Shown here piece after piece: positions 22,076 through 33,911 of a DNA stretch of 64,000 nt; the stretch's first letter is position 1; each line of letters begins with the position of its first letter. Origin of the DNA: Gyromitra esculenta (taxonomy: Eukaryota; Ascomycota; Pezizomycetes; Pezizales; Discinaceae). The position numbers were made by a program, and so were the translations under genes. The notes under the pieces are model-generated. The model searched no databases and was not told the origin of the DNA. It saw nothing but the letters and a program-made list of their open reading frames with translations. The stretch spans positions 1 to 64,000 of the forward strand of contig JBCAML010000004.1 in the NCBI GenBank assembly GCA_038503075.1, read 5' to 3'.

Positions 22076-23314
22076 TGGTAAGATGTTGGGGAAAGGGGGG
22101 GTGTTGGTGTTGATAACACGATGGTGATGGAGCTTGAGGCGTTGCCTATCGGATTTCCCCGTATGTCTGTCTCAGCGTTGAGTGATTCTATGTGATTGCC
22201 GCCTGAAAGTTTGTTCTTTCGTCATGAAAAGTCACTCGTTTAGGTCACGGGAAGAAAGAGGCCAGATGCCAATAGAACATGCTATGTTATATGGTTTGTC
22301 TGCGGACCCCACCACTGAAATGTAGCTAGCCGAGAGATAATGTAGATAAATAACCCAACTAGGACAACACCAACAAGCGATAAACAGGCACAGGACTACA
22401 TCCGAAAAAAACCATCGCAGCGTAATAGGAATATAAGCCAGGTACAAGCCCCTGATTTTAGTAAATGGGATGCTGTATCCTATTGCAGTTCTTGGATTTT
22501 CGACAGATCCCGCCAAGCTGATACCACATGACCCACTCAATCACAATCATCAGTCGTTCTCATTTGAGTACAGCTATTTCGTTACCTGAGATAGTTTCAA
22601 GGAAACACGAGAACCGGATAGTATCTGCAGCTTCTAGAGATCAAAATGACATCATTATCTTAGACTCCGTCACCGCTGCCAAACAGCTTGAACGATATGC
22701 ATGTCTTGCGGAACGCCCGTTACCCAGGGACGCGACATCTGACCTCCTAGCCTCACCCTTACCTCCGCTGACTTTGTCTCAGTTGCTATGATAACGAGTG
22801 TAGAAAATTGAATTGGGAATTTTGGAGAGAAAAATCTAAAAGAAAAGGAGGGGGGAGTAGGTGAGAAGAGAAGGATTCAAACGAGGGGGGGGTTTATACT
22901 CGGTGTGTGTTCTAAGCGCACGCGTATATCAAGTCCCTTTGACAACTGAAGACTTAAAACCCCAGCTAGATTGATAATGGCAAGGCTTTAGGGAATTGTC
23001 AAGTTAACCTCATATTTAGCTTTAACCGGGCCCTCGGATGGTACATGGGGTACTTAGTGATGGTTTGGTTCCGCTGCATCTTGACCATCTCAACCGCTAC
23101 GTCCGGACCTCTCCCCTGGGAACATCTCTCCCTGCCGACATGTACACGCATATATCCAATCTACTAAACTCTAAACGCATCGCTCCGAGAAGTTATAGAC
23201 TTTCCAAATTACCAGCTACCACAAGATGAGTGTTTATACGATACCAATATTTCTACATCTACAATATTTTGCAAATAGTAACGCTCTGCTTAAATATCTT
23301 AGCAACGATAAAAA
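22076..23314. other. Intergenic region
   Basis: Overlapping short frames on opposite strands around 22232-22791 (102 codons on minus, 87 codons on plus from an ATG at 22528) match no family I recognise, and I do not call either. G-rich and A-rich tracts occur at 22820-22895. Confidence 0.4.
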
Positions 23315-24955
23315 TTACATTCTAGATCCCCACCCCCCCATACCCCTCCCTCGTGTCCTGGTCGTTGTTACAACCATAGAGGTTGAGGTAACTTTCGTAG
23401 CCGAAGTGGTCACTGTTGCGGGGATGGCAGTCGGTGTCGCAACCGAAACAACAGAAGCGCTTGTAGTTAGCTGCTTCATGGTGCTACTCGTGGCAGCCAC
23501 AGCGGCTGCAGAGACTCCGGATCCCCATAACGCAGCTGGAGTATAAACCGGAATCGAAACAGTAACTCCATATCCAGAAACTCCCCATGCTGGACTGGTT
23601 GGAACCACATACCCAGCCATCGTAGTAGAGATCGTAACCGTACTACTAAACGACGTCGGTGTCGCTCCGGATGCCAACTCCCGTGCACAGTACCCCGTCC
23701 CATATACGTTATTACATTGTAGCACAACAGAACTCTTTGTCACTGTCCACATCCCAAAATCTTGCAATGTGATATTTTTCAACGGAACGACATCAGACCC
23801 ACGAATAACAATCGGCCCGCGGCTGACCCCGTTGTCCACAGTACCAGTCCAGTTGCTAAACACCAAATTCGAGATCTCGATTGCACCCGTATTCGGGGTA
23901 GTATGACTATACCAATACTGGTCGATATCCAGCGCATACGTGGTATCGTACGCCCAAAAGTCCTCAAACACCGAATTTCGCACATACCCGACGGCACCAC
24001 TTCCTCCAGGCCACGTCTTGATCATGAGCATCTGGGTGCACTGATAAACGTAAATACGACGCATATGGATATACTCCACTTCGGCACCAGACGCAGCGTC
24101 GAGTGAGCCAATACTCATGCCACCGGATTGGTTGCAGTATATATCTTCGATGAGAACGTTCTTGCTAGGTGTTTTGACAGAAATGCATTCGTCACGGTTT
24201 GTCACTTCGATATGATGGAGGTAACAGTTGGAGTCACAGATGAGGTCCACGCCGTCGAGACCACCTTTGTTGCCGCCGCGGATTGTAATATGGTAGCATT
24301 CAAGATTGGTGGCATCGTTATGGATTAAATGGAAGGTTGGGGAGTCGACCTTTAGTTAGGTGAGTAGCTGTGCAAAGAAATGTGGAGAATGGACTTACCA
24401 AAATCAGATCGTGGACAGAATAATTAGTACAGTTCATAAACCGCAGCAGTCTTGCGTTTTGAGTTGACCCAGATATCCTTTGCTGGTATCCATTACCTTG
24501 GATCGCACCCTTCCCATTGCTCGAATACATCTCGAAATCACTTGCCCGCTTCACAACGATCGCATTTCCGGCAAAACTTCCAGTTGGAGACAACGTAATG
24601 AGTCCATCGAGCCTAAATGCCCACTTTGAACCCGCATTCAAAATCACTCCGGTTGCCACTATTTCAAATTAGAATCTATCTACCGACACAGGATAGGGTA
24701 ATACGCACTGAGATAGTTCCCCTCCGGGACATACAACGTAGCACCCGCCGTCCCACTAGTGACGCACGCAAATGCCTTTGTGATAGCTGGTCCAAGATCT
24801 GTAGCGCCGTCCGCGACACCGCCATAATCAAGAACATTACAGATTCTAGTTTTGGTCGAGAGAGAATTTGTAGGTCCTACTGAAGTACCTTCAAGGAGCT
24901 GACCAAATACCGCCGGGATGGCAGCAGCAATGGCTAGGGAAAATGAGAAACGCAT
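23315..24955 (-). CDS. Secreted rhamnogalacturonan hydrolase (GH28)
   Basis: Pectinase cleaving the galacturonic acid-rhamnose backbone of rhamnogalacturonan I, extracellular. Three exons on the minus strand, 24955-24709, 24658-24399 and 24349-23315, with introns of 50 and 49 bp, give 513 residues. The signal peptide MRFSFSLAIAAAIPAVFG comes first. The sequence follows Aspergillus rhamnogalacturonase A rather than plain polygalacturonase: ICNVLDYGGVADGATD, SVHDLILVDSPTFH, IRGGNKGGLDGVD, VTNRDECISVK, YCNQSGGMSIGS and LDIDQYW. The acidic residues of GGLDGVD and NRDECISVK are the expected catalytic region. After the beta-helix domain there is a Ser/Thr/Val-rich tail of about 110 residues ending RGRGMGGWGSRM, probably O-glycosylated. 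No CBM was seen. Confidence 0.9.
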
Positions 24956-26122
24956 TTTGAGGAACAGTTGGTAAAACGTTGAAAAGGAGTGAGTATGACA
25001 CTGCGCAGCAGATCGAATAAGAAATGAGTGAATGAAGTCTCGAAACTAGAAAGAAAGGACGAAAAGAACAACAATCCAGTTGCTACAATTACCAACGAAT
25101 GTGCAGACTAAAAAAAATACAACGGAATACCGCAAACTTTTTACTCCTACCCCACAATCCCGGTAACAAACCCTTGTACTCTAATTGAGACGTGGAATAA
25201 ACTGTAAATTAATTGACGGACTGAGTTCAAGCTTCTATCGGGGCGTAAGACGCGTCCGCTGCCAATCGGGTTATCAGTTCCTGATCTACGACTGGGATTA
25301 GTAAGACTACATGTACCTGCATACACTGGTTTCGCGTATAAAGCTTGGAGGGAATGGAATTTCGGTTCGGTTGGAGGTAACCGATTCCTTGGCCCTTTTT
25401 TGTCTGAAACCTGGAAATGAGAGTAAGGCGGCGTGGTGGTTCCACCGGAAGATTTGGGAGCGGGTGGCATTTTCCCGCAACCGAGGCGATGGAACAGTAT
25501 GGATTTATGGAAAACTTTCTAACCTCGAAAATAAAAAATAACAAATTCTCCTGGAATTTGATTGCTGGAAAAAGTATAGAGATCGACAGACAGAATCAGA
25601 TGAATCGATCGCTAGGAATTACAGACCCGATATGATTGTTAAGTAGATAACTGAGATCTAGATCTAGCCTCCCCACACACATTTTCCTACCACCCAGTCC
25701 CTTCCCTCATACACCTAAATCACTACACATACCTTTGCCCCACAAGAGAACCTCGCAAATAAATCTTCCGCCATTCTTCAACTAGTGTTTCCCAAGTAAG
25801 AGCAAGGCAAAAAAATCACAAAATTTAAAACTACTAAGCGTCGATCGGGGTATTAAACTTAATGTATTAAAATAAAATATCAAAACACAATTTAGTGTAA
25901 TCCTAGGAACCTCCTATTTGAAGTTTTAGCGGGACATGGGAAAATTATATTACAGACGGTGTTCAGTGTCTTTAGCAATTGCACGGCGAAGCATGATCAT
26001 AAAACAGATAGAACCTTAAGCTATGGGTCCTTGCCAACTAATATTACTATTTACTGATCTTGATTATAGTGGCCTTGATGTATAATTTTCTTTTGAGTTT
26101 TCGTTTGAACTACATTTTGATT

Positions 26123-26639
26123 TACAGTCCCTAGTCAGAAGTGTTCGTGATACGGTTTCAGTGCTCAGACCTTTTTAAAATCTCAAAATGCTGTCAACTT
26201 TAGAAATTTGTGAAAAAACAAGAACAAATATCTAAGACTCCCGGAATAAAATTCAGATCATACACATCTATTTAAATTTTAAGAAATTTTACCCAAGAAT
26301 TTATCTCTTGTGCTTGTTTTTTAATATATTTTTAAACATCACCGAAAACTACTAAAAATTACCGCCGAGACTGATTTCCTCCTAGCAACTGGGGCCAAAG
26401 CACACTACATGAAACTTTAAAAACTTGCCTAAATATTAATACACTAGGAAGAAGTTTACCTAGGACTAAGTTTGGTAGCTAGAATGCCCAATATGTTTTT
26501 AAAATTTAAATGGGAATTTTATCTTTTTTTCTTGATTTATAGTAAAATTTTAAACCTATACATCGGTTTGCCAAGCTAGCTGCATGGTGGATTCCGCCAT
26601 CTGAAACCGCATCACGAACACTTCTGATTAGGGACTGTA
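26123..26639. mobile_element. Nonautonomous Tc1-like element, 39-bp TIRs
   Basis: A 517-bp element. Its left arm (26123-26161) starts TACAGTCCCTAGTCAG and its right arm (26601-26639) is the inverse, matching at 37 of 39 positions; both differences are transitions. The outermost TA on each side fits the TA target duplication of Tc1/mariner elements, and the CAGT terminus is the one common in that superfamily. The interior is AT-rich and has no transposase frame, so it would depend on a transposase encoded elsewhere. Confidence 0.75.
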
Positions 26640-27314
26640 CATATCTCTTGACGATTCCTTGCTGCAGCTGCGGCCGTTGTGGTCTGAAACTCCTTTAATT
26701 GATCTATTTTAGCTGCAGTTTCCTATTCCTGTGGCCCGAGAATCAGCTCTCGTGGTTATATAGAATAAATAGCCTTATCAAACTTAGCTAATTATCGATT
26801 TCCAGTTCCCTAGTGGCATCGAATCTACCGTTTCTACACGTAAACTAAACAGCTTACAAGTAATCGACAGGATATACAGACCTTGAGGGAAGAAATCTAT
26901 AGTTTGCGCAAGAATAGTTGTATACTGTAGACTCGCGCTTATAGGATATTAAATGCTAAAATTGCAATTTTAGTTCATAATTTTACATACGCAAAACAGC
27001 ATATATTTCATCATGGTACCGGAAGAGAAATAACGCGAAACCTACAACACGCGAGTCAGCAAAAATCATAAGTTTCGAAGAGTATTGTGAGGTAGTGCTA
27101 CGGTTGCGGGTGTAAGTCTGGCAACAGGTGGCGATGTGGGTGAAAGATCTCAGTTTCTTCTTCTCCTCCACAGCTCCCTGAAAAACCCGATAAACATGTC
27201 TAATGAATCAAGAATTCTCTATGCTAAACATCAAGTGATACTTGTGAGGAGAAGTGTGGAATTCAAATAGACATGAGCTCATTGACAAAAGAGCTGCACC
27301 GCTACCTGTCGCCA

Positions 27315-27542
27315 TACCGTATGTACTCCCCAAATACGACCTGCACCTGCCTCGAGCTAAGCCTAATATAGCACTGGGTGACCCAGTCAAATGCTTGAGA
27401 TTTACATGAGCCACATATCATTCCTGTGGTTTTCTCGAGAGATCTTTTGACTGGTAGGATACCGATAATTTGGCCACATTTTGCACCATATCGGGCTTAG
27501 CTTGGGGCAGGTGCAGGTCGTATTTGAGGAATACATACGGTA
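27315..27542. mobile_element. MITE-like element with 50-bp TIRs, TA-flanked
   Basis: A 228-bp element. The left arm 27315-27364 (TACCGTATGTA at the end) and right arm 27493-27542 are inverted copies matching at 45 of 50 positions. All five differences are C/T or G/A transitions, compatible with RIP-type mutation. Both ends sit on TA. No coding sequence. Confidence 0.7.
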
Positions 27543-27570
27543 CTTAGACCCACAACCGTAGTACGGTATA

Positions 27571-27595
27571 AGATAAGATAAGATAAGATAAGATA
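27571..27595 (+). repeat. AGATA microsatellite
   Basis: Five tandem copies of AGATA, just right of the element ending at 27542. Confidence 0.8.
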
Positions 27596-27637
27596 GTGTG
27601 GCTTTCGTCGTGCTCGCAAATACCGGATTTAACGAAT

Positions 27638-27730
27638 TAGAGACTTTGCGCTTTTGAGCCAGCCCCAATCGGAAGCTGGTTTGCGTCAATCAAATTGCTA
27701 GAAATCGGGGCTAGATCTATTTGCACAAAG
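27638..27730 (+). mobile_element. 110-bp MITE family, copy A (internally deleted)
   Basis: Starts TAGAGACTTTGCGCTTTTGA and shares the core GCGTCAATCAAATTGCTAGAAATCG with copy C (listed here in pieces: TCAATCAAATTGCTAGAAAT). About 15 bases are deleted after GAGCCAG, and the right terminal repeat has decayed to CACAAAGTTTTG. Same orientation as copy C, opposite to copy B. Confidence 0.7.
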
Positions 27731-27737
27731 TTTTGTT

Positions 27738-27782
27738 TAAATCTAATTAGATGATCTTAGGGTGGACATCTAATCAGATTTA
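27738..27782. repeat. Hairpin beside MITE copy A
   Basis: TAAATCTAATTAGATG (27738-27753) is inverted at 27767-27782 with one mismatch and a 13-base loop. Confidence 0.55.
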
Positions 27783-28205
27783 GATACTCTCCCGGCACCC
27801 ATGATCAGTACCGCAATTTACATGTAAAGTCGTCCCTGGGGGTGTGACGAATATGGGGTGTGGCGAATCTCACCCAAAATCAACGGAACGCGAAGAAAAG
27901 AAACACGAAGAAGTTGGTAGTGCCTATGGGGAGTAAATAGAATTCTTCTGCTGGCTCGAAAAAGGAAGGACTTTGATTTTACTGATTTTAATTTTTGACT
28001 TGTTGAGAAATTCGTCACACTTCCAACTTCGCCATCCACTCAAGAGCAACTCTAGTCAATCTGACCTACTTCGGAAACACGGATCTCCAAGTGAAGTGCG
28101 TCATCAATACAACACCTCATAGTGAAACCATAAAACCTGGACCCTCAATGCATTTACCATCTTCACCAATTTTCACCGTCAATCTTAAGATATTATCTTG
28201 AAATC

Positions 28206-29850
28206 ATGTCAGACGCAGATAACCAGTGGAAAGACCGCCAGACACCTCACTGGCATCTATATCAAAGAGATAACTTAGCCGCAGCTGCAAACGGAACACT
28301 ACCGCCTTTTAATACACGTACGTTACTGTAGTCTCTTCAAAGAAATGAGTTTATCATAACAATTATACAGACCCGTCGAAACTCGAAGACCTTGCTAAAG
28401 AAAGGCTTTCACAAAACGGATGGCAAGTCTGGTATCGATGCATAACCGGCAGGTACATATACTAACAGAACATGTAGGTACTACGCGTCCTCGAATGCTG
28501 GTCAATCATGGACCCACCTTGCAAATCGTGAAGCCTTCTTCCGCCGCCGCATAGTTCCCCGAATCCTCGTCAACACAAACCAACGAGAAACATCAACGCA
28601 GCTTTTCGGTCATAAAATCCCAGCACCAATATGCTTCGCGCCCATTGGCGTTAACGAAATCTATCATCCACATGGCGAATTACCAGTTGCGAAAGTTGCA
28701 GCTGAACTCGGGTTACCGTATAGCTTGAGTACGGCGGGGAGTAGGGCAATCGAAGATGTTGCTAGGGCGAACGGTGGTCAAGACGAAGTGACGGGGAAGA
28801 TTGAGGGCGGCGGTGTGAGGTTTTTTCAGCTATATATGCCACACGATGACGAGTTGACGTTGAGTTTGTTGAATCGAGCTTGGGTACATGCAGCCCTAAA
28901 GTATTAATAGAAATAATACTAATCTTCCATCTTCAACCAGAATTCAGGATATGATGTGGCTATCTTAACAGTAGATACTCGGCAATTAGGTTGGAGACAT
29001 GATGACATTGCAACTGGGAATTACGGTACGTTTGCTCGATTGTCATAGCTGAACTCTTCGTAAACATCATCTAAGATCTTAGGCAGCATTCTATTACGGC
29101 CGTGGCGCCGAGCTTGGACTCACTGATCCTGTCTTCCAAAAACGCCTCAAAGAAGTTGGTATTGATCCTTCCAAAAACCCTAAAGCTGCGGGCCAAAAAT
29201 GGATCGACAGTATCTGGCACGGCCGCTCCCACAGCTGGGAAAAGACGAAATGGGTGATGGAGAAATGGAAACAAATTTCTGGCGGGCGACCGTTCATGAT
29301 TAAGGGAATTCAGAGTGTCGCAGGCGCAGAGAAGGCTGTAGACATCGGCCGCGATGGAATAGTGGTTAGCAATCATGCTGGGAGACAGGTTGATGGTGCT
29401 GTGGCAAGCTTGGATGCATTAAAGGAGATTGCGAAAGGTACATTCATAATTCACCTTTCCCTCAAGCAGGATTAAGTTGACTGATAGGGCCCAGCTGTTG
29501 AGAATAAAACAAAAATAATATTCGACTCCGGTATTCGCTCTGGCAGCGATGTTTTCAAAGCACTTGCATTAGGCGCAAACGCAGTTTTCGTAGGTCGATT
29601 ATGGATTTGGGGACTCTCCATCCAAGGAGAACAAGGCGTTCGACATGTAATGAAGAGTCTTCTTGCTGAATTTGACCTCACCATGGAGCTAGCGGGATAC
29701 AACAGTGTGAGCGAAATAGGAAGAGATTCTATAAGTGAGTATTTTCTACCCTTGGTATTGCTTGATTATTCGTAGATACTAACCGAGAGGCGGGGAGTAT
29801 TAGAAACTGTAGAAAGTGCAAATTTGATTGCAGAGCAGGCAAAACTATAG
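28206..29850 (+). CDS. Peroxisomal FMN-dependent alpha-hydroxyacid oxidase, lactate 2-monooxygenase-like
   Basis: FMN enzyme oxidising L-2-hydroxyacids. Seven exons: 28206-28317, 28371-28422, 28478-28883, 28941-29025, 29087-29437, 29495-29734 and 29804-29850 (430 residues). Family motifs: PICFAPIGVNEI, LPYSLSTAGS, FQLYMPHD, VAILTVDT, MIKGI, SNHAGRQVDGA with the catalytic His and Arg, and IFDSGIRSGSDVFKALALGA for phosphate binding. No N-terminal cytochrome b5 or signal peptide exists. An extended segment (YYGRGAELGLTDPVFQ to SHSWEKTKW) is reminiscent of lactate 2-monooxygenases. The last exon, entered at 29804, gives the C-terminus AEQAKL, a peroxisomal PTS1. Exon 2 ends at a GC donor (28423), with an alternative in-frame GT nine bases later. 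The exact substrate is unknown. Confidence 0.87.
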
Positions 29851-31566
29851 TCTACATAATACATGACCTGGGTGTCTGTATCCTCCACACTCGTTATACC
29901 ACTGATTACGATTCAGGCCTGGGAAATATGGTTACAATATACCTACATGTGATAACTTCCTCTGTCAGTTTTGAGCAGCCAAAGCAGAGCGGAACTAAAC
30001 GACAGATTTAGCTACTAGGGGATACAAAAGTCCAGGTCAGGCCGACCCCCCACGACCACACTTTAAAACCCCCTTCTCGATCCCGCACGTTTTCACCCGG
30101 ACCACCCTTTCCCGTAAACCAGGGAAAGTCGTTGCTTCCACCCTATCGCCCAACTCCAAGCGACATATAGTACATATTAGGCTTGGGTCTACAGTTAAGA
30201 ATTTTTTTAGGACTAATCACTTTCTACTTTCCCTTGATGTGAGTTTAAAATTCACCAATAAACAGAGAGACGGTCCGAAGATAGTCTGTGACATGAATTG
30301 AGTAGTATTCGCTTTACAGCTACTTGTGGGGTCAATCAACTGTACGAAAAAGTCCCCAAACCCACGTTTACCAATTGGTAATTTGTAGTGTATTCTGGTA
30401 GCTGGGTACAGAAGTTAAAGCAAAAGATTTGACAGTAGAGGCACTATAAGAGACATTATTTCAGGCACCACATATATTCTCCATCAGTGGCTATGGCTTA
30501 CTAGTTGACACCACTATTCGTTCACCAAGCGAGATCCCAGCTGCCTTTCCTCCCTTTCATCCTTGCGCTTTGATTATACGGCGGAGTTAATTATGTAGTT
30601 GGATTTTCTGTCAAAGTTACTGGTTCATTTTTCAGAATAGTCCGTGCGCTACTGATCTTTTTTGCAGTCCTACCTGAGTGTCATCATTAACAACAACTAA
30701 AATTCCCCAAACAAGGGGATGGGGCATTAGAATCCGCCCACGTTCACATTCTTATCGATTCACCATTGGCTGTCTATGCGCGTGCTTTTTATCTCAGTCC
30801 CCGCTTTTGAAATTCTCACACCCCTGCAACCTGAATGTGATTTAATTGGAGGTTACATATGCTCTCACCCCACTCTTTTTAGGGGGAACTTTACGTTATG
30901 ACTTTGCTATGGTGCGTGTGAACCCATAAGAAGAAATCTTTCAGTTTCAGTATCTAAGATAGGTGACCAGCGGTGCAGTCGCTCCTGGGGACGCGATGAA
31001 ATTGAGACTGACAAAAGTAACTTACGAAGCTGCATTTTTGATATGGGCAACGAGGAATGGGGCTTGGAACTAGAAATTTCTTTGGTTACAGCCCTTGCTC
31101 GTCAAAGCACCAGCTGCAGTTTCTTTGTGACCCCAAGAGCGACTATACTATGGGTGCCAGGGTAAGTTTATGGACAGGTGGTGGTGCAGCTCTTTTCTCG
31201 GGGCCTCAAGCTCGTTTGAATTTCATCCTTTTGCCAACTAATTTACTTTGATATCTGATACATAGCATTCTTAATTTGTTAAGCTTTTTTATTAGGCCTC
31301 TCACAGAGCTGTGGAGAGAAAAGTCGACATTTCTTACTTACACCGCCGCCGCCGCCTGTCCACAGACTTATCCCGTAGTACTAAGACGTTGGAATAAAGT
31401 GTGGCAACTGGGAACCCAGTCGAAATTTTCACCCTAGCCTGCTCAATTGGTGCTGCCTTCGAATTCGAATAGGAAAGCGCTATTTCCAAAAGTATCTACC
31501 ATAATCACGGACAAACTCTAAAGAAAATATATGAAGTTAATTGAAGTTACCTCCAGTGCCGAGAAT

Positions 31567-31676
31567 TAGAGACTTTGCGCAAATAGATCCAGCTCCGATT
31601 TCTTGCAATTTAATTGGTGCAGATCAGCTTCTGGTTGGTCAAAAACCAGGGCTGGCTCAAAAGTGCAAAGTCTCTA
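31567..31676 (-). mobile_element. 110-bp MITE family, copy B
   Basis: Complete 110-bp copy with perfect 12-bp terminal inverted repeats TAGAGACTTTGC/GCAAAGTCTCTA; the outer TA may be the target duplication. The reverse complement matches copy C along its full length at roughly nine positions in ten. No coding capacity. Confidence 0.8.
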
Positions 31677-32623
31677 TTATATCTCAAACTAACCACTTAT
31701 CCACTTCTTGATGCTCCTGTTCTCGAATTCCGATCTTATTCGGCCCGCGGGTTGTGCTCGTCGTTTGTGAGTTATTAAGGAATTCGATCTACGTGCTTAT
31801 AGTCTTGTTGGATCTTTCGAGTCATCATTTCTCTACGGGGCATCCTTTAAAAAGTAGACACGATAGGTTTTAGCTTTGCGCGAGAACAAGTATCTCGAAG
31901 AGGGTGCATCCTGAAACGAAGAGTCTATACGACCATCGAACGGTTTGCAGACACAAACCAGTAGAGTAGAAACGCAACGGTCGAGAATTCCTACTTAGCC
32001 ATGCGGCAATTAATGTCATGTTTAATATGATTTGCCAGCACCTTTATAAGTTATCCTTTTGGGTCAAAGCTGAACCTATAATGACATGTCGTGATCTAGT
32101 CCTAGCACATAAACGAGCGGCCTTTGGCTAAATTTTTAAAAATTACTTTCACTCATGATTACCCCTGCTGCAACTAAGGGCGTCTGGATAACATATACAC
32201 TTCATGAAATATCACTCGGAAATTGGTAATCGAGTTTTAGGGCTAGATTTTTTGCTCCGATCACTTCCAACTTCATCGCTAGCCTAACTGATAATGTAGT
32301 TGGCTGATGCCTTTTGTCCATCCATTCCTGGTTTTGTATTGTTGATGTTATGCTGATAAGAGATGCCAAGAACTTTGTTTTTCGGGAAAACAGGATTTCA
32401 TAACTCTCATTCAACATTTTTAGATAATCAGGTTGATCGTTATTCGCGTCATTGATTGTCCCCATGGGGTATATCTATTCAACACCCGTTTCTTTCGCCC
32501 TACATTCACGCCTCAAATCAAAGTTTCTGACAGGCGCTCCTGCGCAGTTCCGGAAAAATCCCGCGGGGCCCCATTGCGCAGACTTTGTCCGCGCCTCGCC
32601 GCGGAATTCGGATGAAAGTGTAC

Positions 32624-32733
32624 TAGAGGCTTTGCACTTTTGAGCCAGTCCTTGTTTTTGACCAACCAGAAGCTGATCTGCGCCAATCAAATTGCTAGAA
32701 ATCGGAGCTGGATCTATCTGCGCTAAGTCTCTA
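32624..32733 (+). mobile_element. 110-bp MITE family, copy C
   Basis: Complete copy, exactly the same length (110 bp) as copy B and in the opposite orientation. Termini TAGAGGCTTTGC and GCTAAGTCTCTA each carry one change from copy B. Internal landmarks: GACCAACCAGAAGCTGATCT and CGGAGCTGGATCTAT. Confidence 0.8.
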
Positions 32734-33371
32734 CTTTTTAGAGGAGATTCAACAAACTCGGGTCCCCGCCGATATCCGGTTGCCACTCCGTGGAAACGGT
32801 GCGTGGCGTCGAAAAAGCTGATCTACACGTGAACAAGCACTAACATTTCGATTTACCAACGATTGCAATTGGGGGAATCCCAAGTCGCGGGAAATGGGGA
32901 AAAGTAATACCGACCTCACCGTGTTTTTCTAAGATGTTAAGGCAAGCATGTGGCAACTAAGCCACGTCGGCATGGTTTGCTCTGCGCGCATCACTATTTT
33001 AATGAAAACAAGGAGGGTAATCAGAAGAAAAGACATGAGGGGGAAGTCGCCACCGTTTGAATGAAACTGCTGGTGCGGCGGTAGTTCCACACATGCCGTG
33101 TCTATTTTTTCAATCTATGTGCCTGGTACGTATGCAAATCCTGAAGAGTCTCATTCGGAAGAAATCAATGCCCATTCGTTATTCCATTTTATTTTTTACC
33201 TACTCCCGTAAAACCCGGAAATTTCCTACCGGAAGGGGGAAAATAACCAAGTCCATCAATAATTTTATCAAGAGCTCTGGGACATAGTAGGCTAGATCTT
33301 CTAACTGTTTTTGCCGTGGCGGTGCTCGACTTCGACTACACGAAGCCCGCCGCGTCGGACTAAGGGACAAC

Positions 33372-33730
33372 ATGTTCAACTTCACTTCAACTCGCCACCC
33401 TCAACCAACCCCCTACAGGTAATCCCTAGGAGAGAATCCGAACATCGAACGCTCAAGCGCGAGGCTAAAAGAGATAGCGCTGTCACCTATAACCAGGTCT
33501 CGTCTAAGCTTCCGACAAGAGCATCGGTGATGGTGGCGGCACGGCGTCGGCCGGGAGAACAATCCGTTCGGAGGCCTGTCAGAGCTAGTATCATCAAGGG
33601 AATTGCAGAATACGATGGGCGAAATGCTGGCAAAGTTGGCCGGTGTTCGTCAATGGAAAATAGCTTTGGAGATGGTATGTCCAATAATATGCTAGCTTCA
33701 CCAAGCATGTGATCAGTCTAACAGAACTAA
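33372..33730 (+). CDS. Small hypothetical protein, four-exon model
   Basis: A tentative 52-residue protein from exons 33372-33418, 33497-33526, 33599-33674 and 33725-33730. The pieces join in frame to give FTSTRHPQPTPYRSRLSFR, then EHRELQNTMGEMLAKLAG and VRQWKIALEM. This composition (basic, Arg/His/Pro-rich start, then an amphipathic helix) is typical of a small mitochondrial or assembly-factor-like protein, but I do not recognise a family. Donor sites are GTAATC, GTGATG and GTATGT; the last acceptor follows a TCTAAC branch motif. The second intron (72 bp) and the two-codon last exon are the weakest parts; without the last splice, translation would read seven further codons into the intron. 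Other frames here appear spurious. Confidence 0.45.
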
Positions 33731-33911
33731 ACTCGATGCCTAAATAGATAAAACCTATTCCATCGATAAATCATTGAATTACTCCTCAGATATCATGTGA
33801 AGACGCTGGGGAACATATACAAAAAACACCGATGAAATGGTAACGAACCCTCTATCTCATCTAGAAAACACCAAGGAGGGTGTGCTTGTAGCCTGCGCGG
33901 AAACAGATAGT

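Larger units (their letters stand above)
24956..28205. other. AT-rich intergenic region with mini-transposons
   Basis: No gene is supported. It holds the TA-flanked elements at 26123-26639, 27315-27542 and 27638-27730, a microsatellite and a hairpin, each listed separately. Base composition from 25800 to 27000 is strikingly AT-rich with long A/T tracts. Confidence 0.6.
29851..33371. other. Gene-poor region with two MITE copies
   Basis: No gene is supported. It contains MITE copies B and C (31567-31676 and 32624-32733), a TACCAATTGGTA palindrome near 30369, and a G+C-rich imperfect inverted repeat at 32548-32616 (CCCGCGG and CCGCGG arms) that ends eight bases from copy C. Confidence 0.5.

Noticed and set aside
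22232..22791. Overlapping 102- and 87-codon frames on opposite strands
   Set aside because: No recognised motif in either; mutually exclusive; no splice evidence.
32548..32616. G+C-rich imperfect inverted repeat next to MITE copy C
   Set aside because: Arms match too poorly to define an element; kept only as a note in the regional entry.
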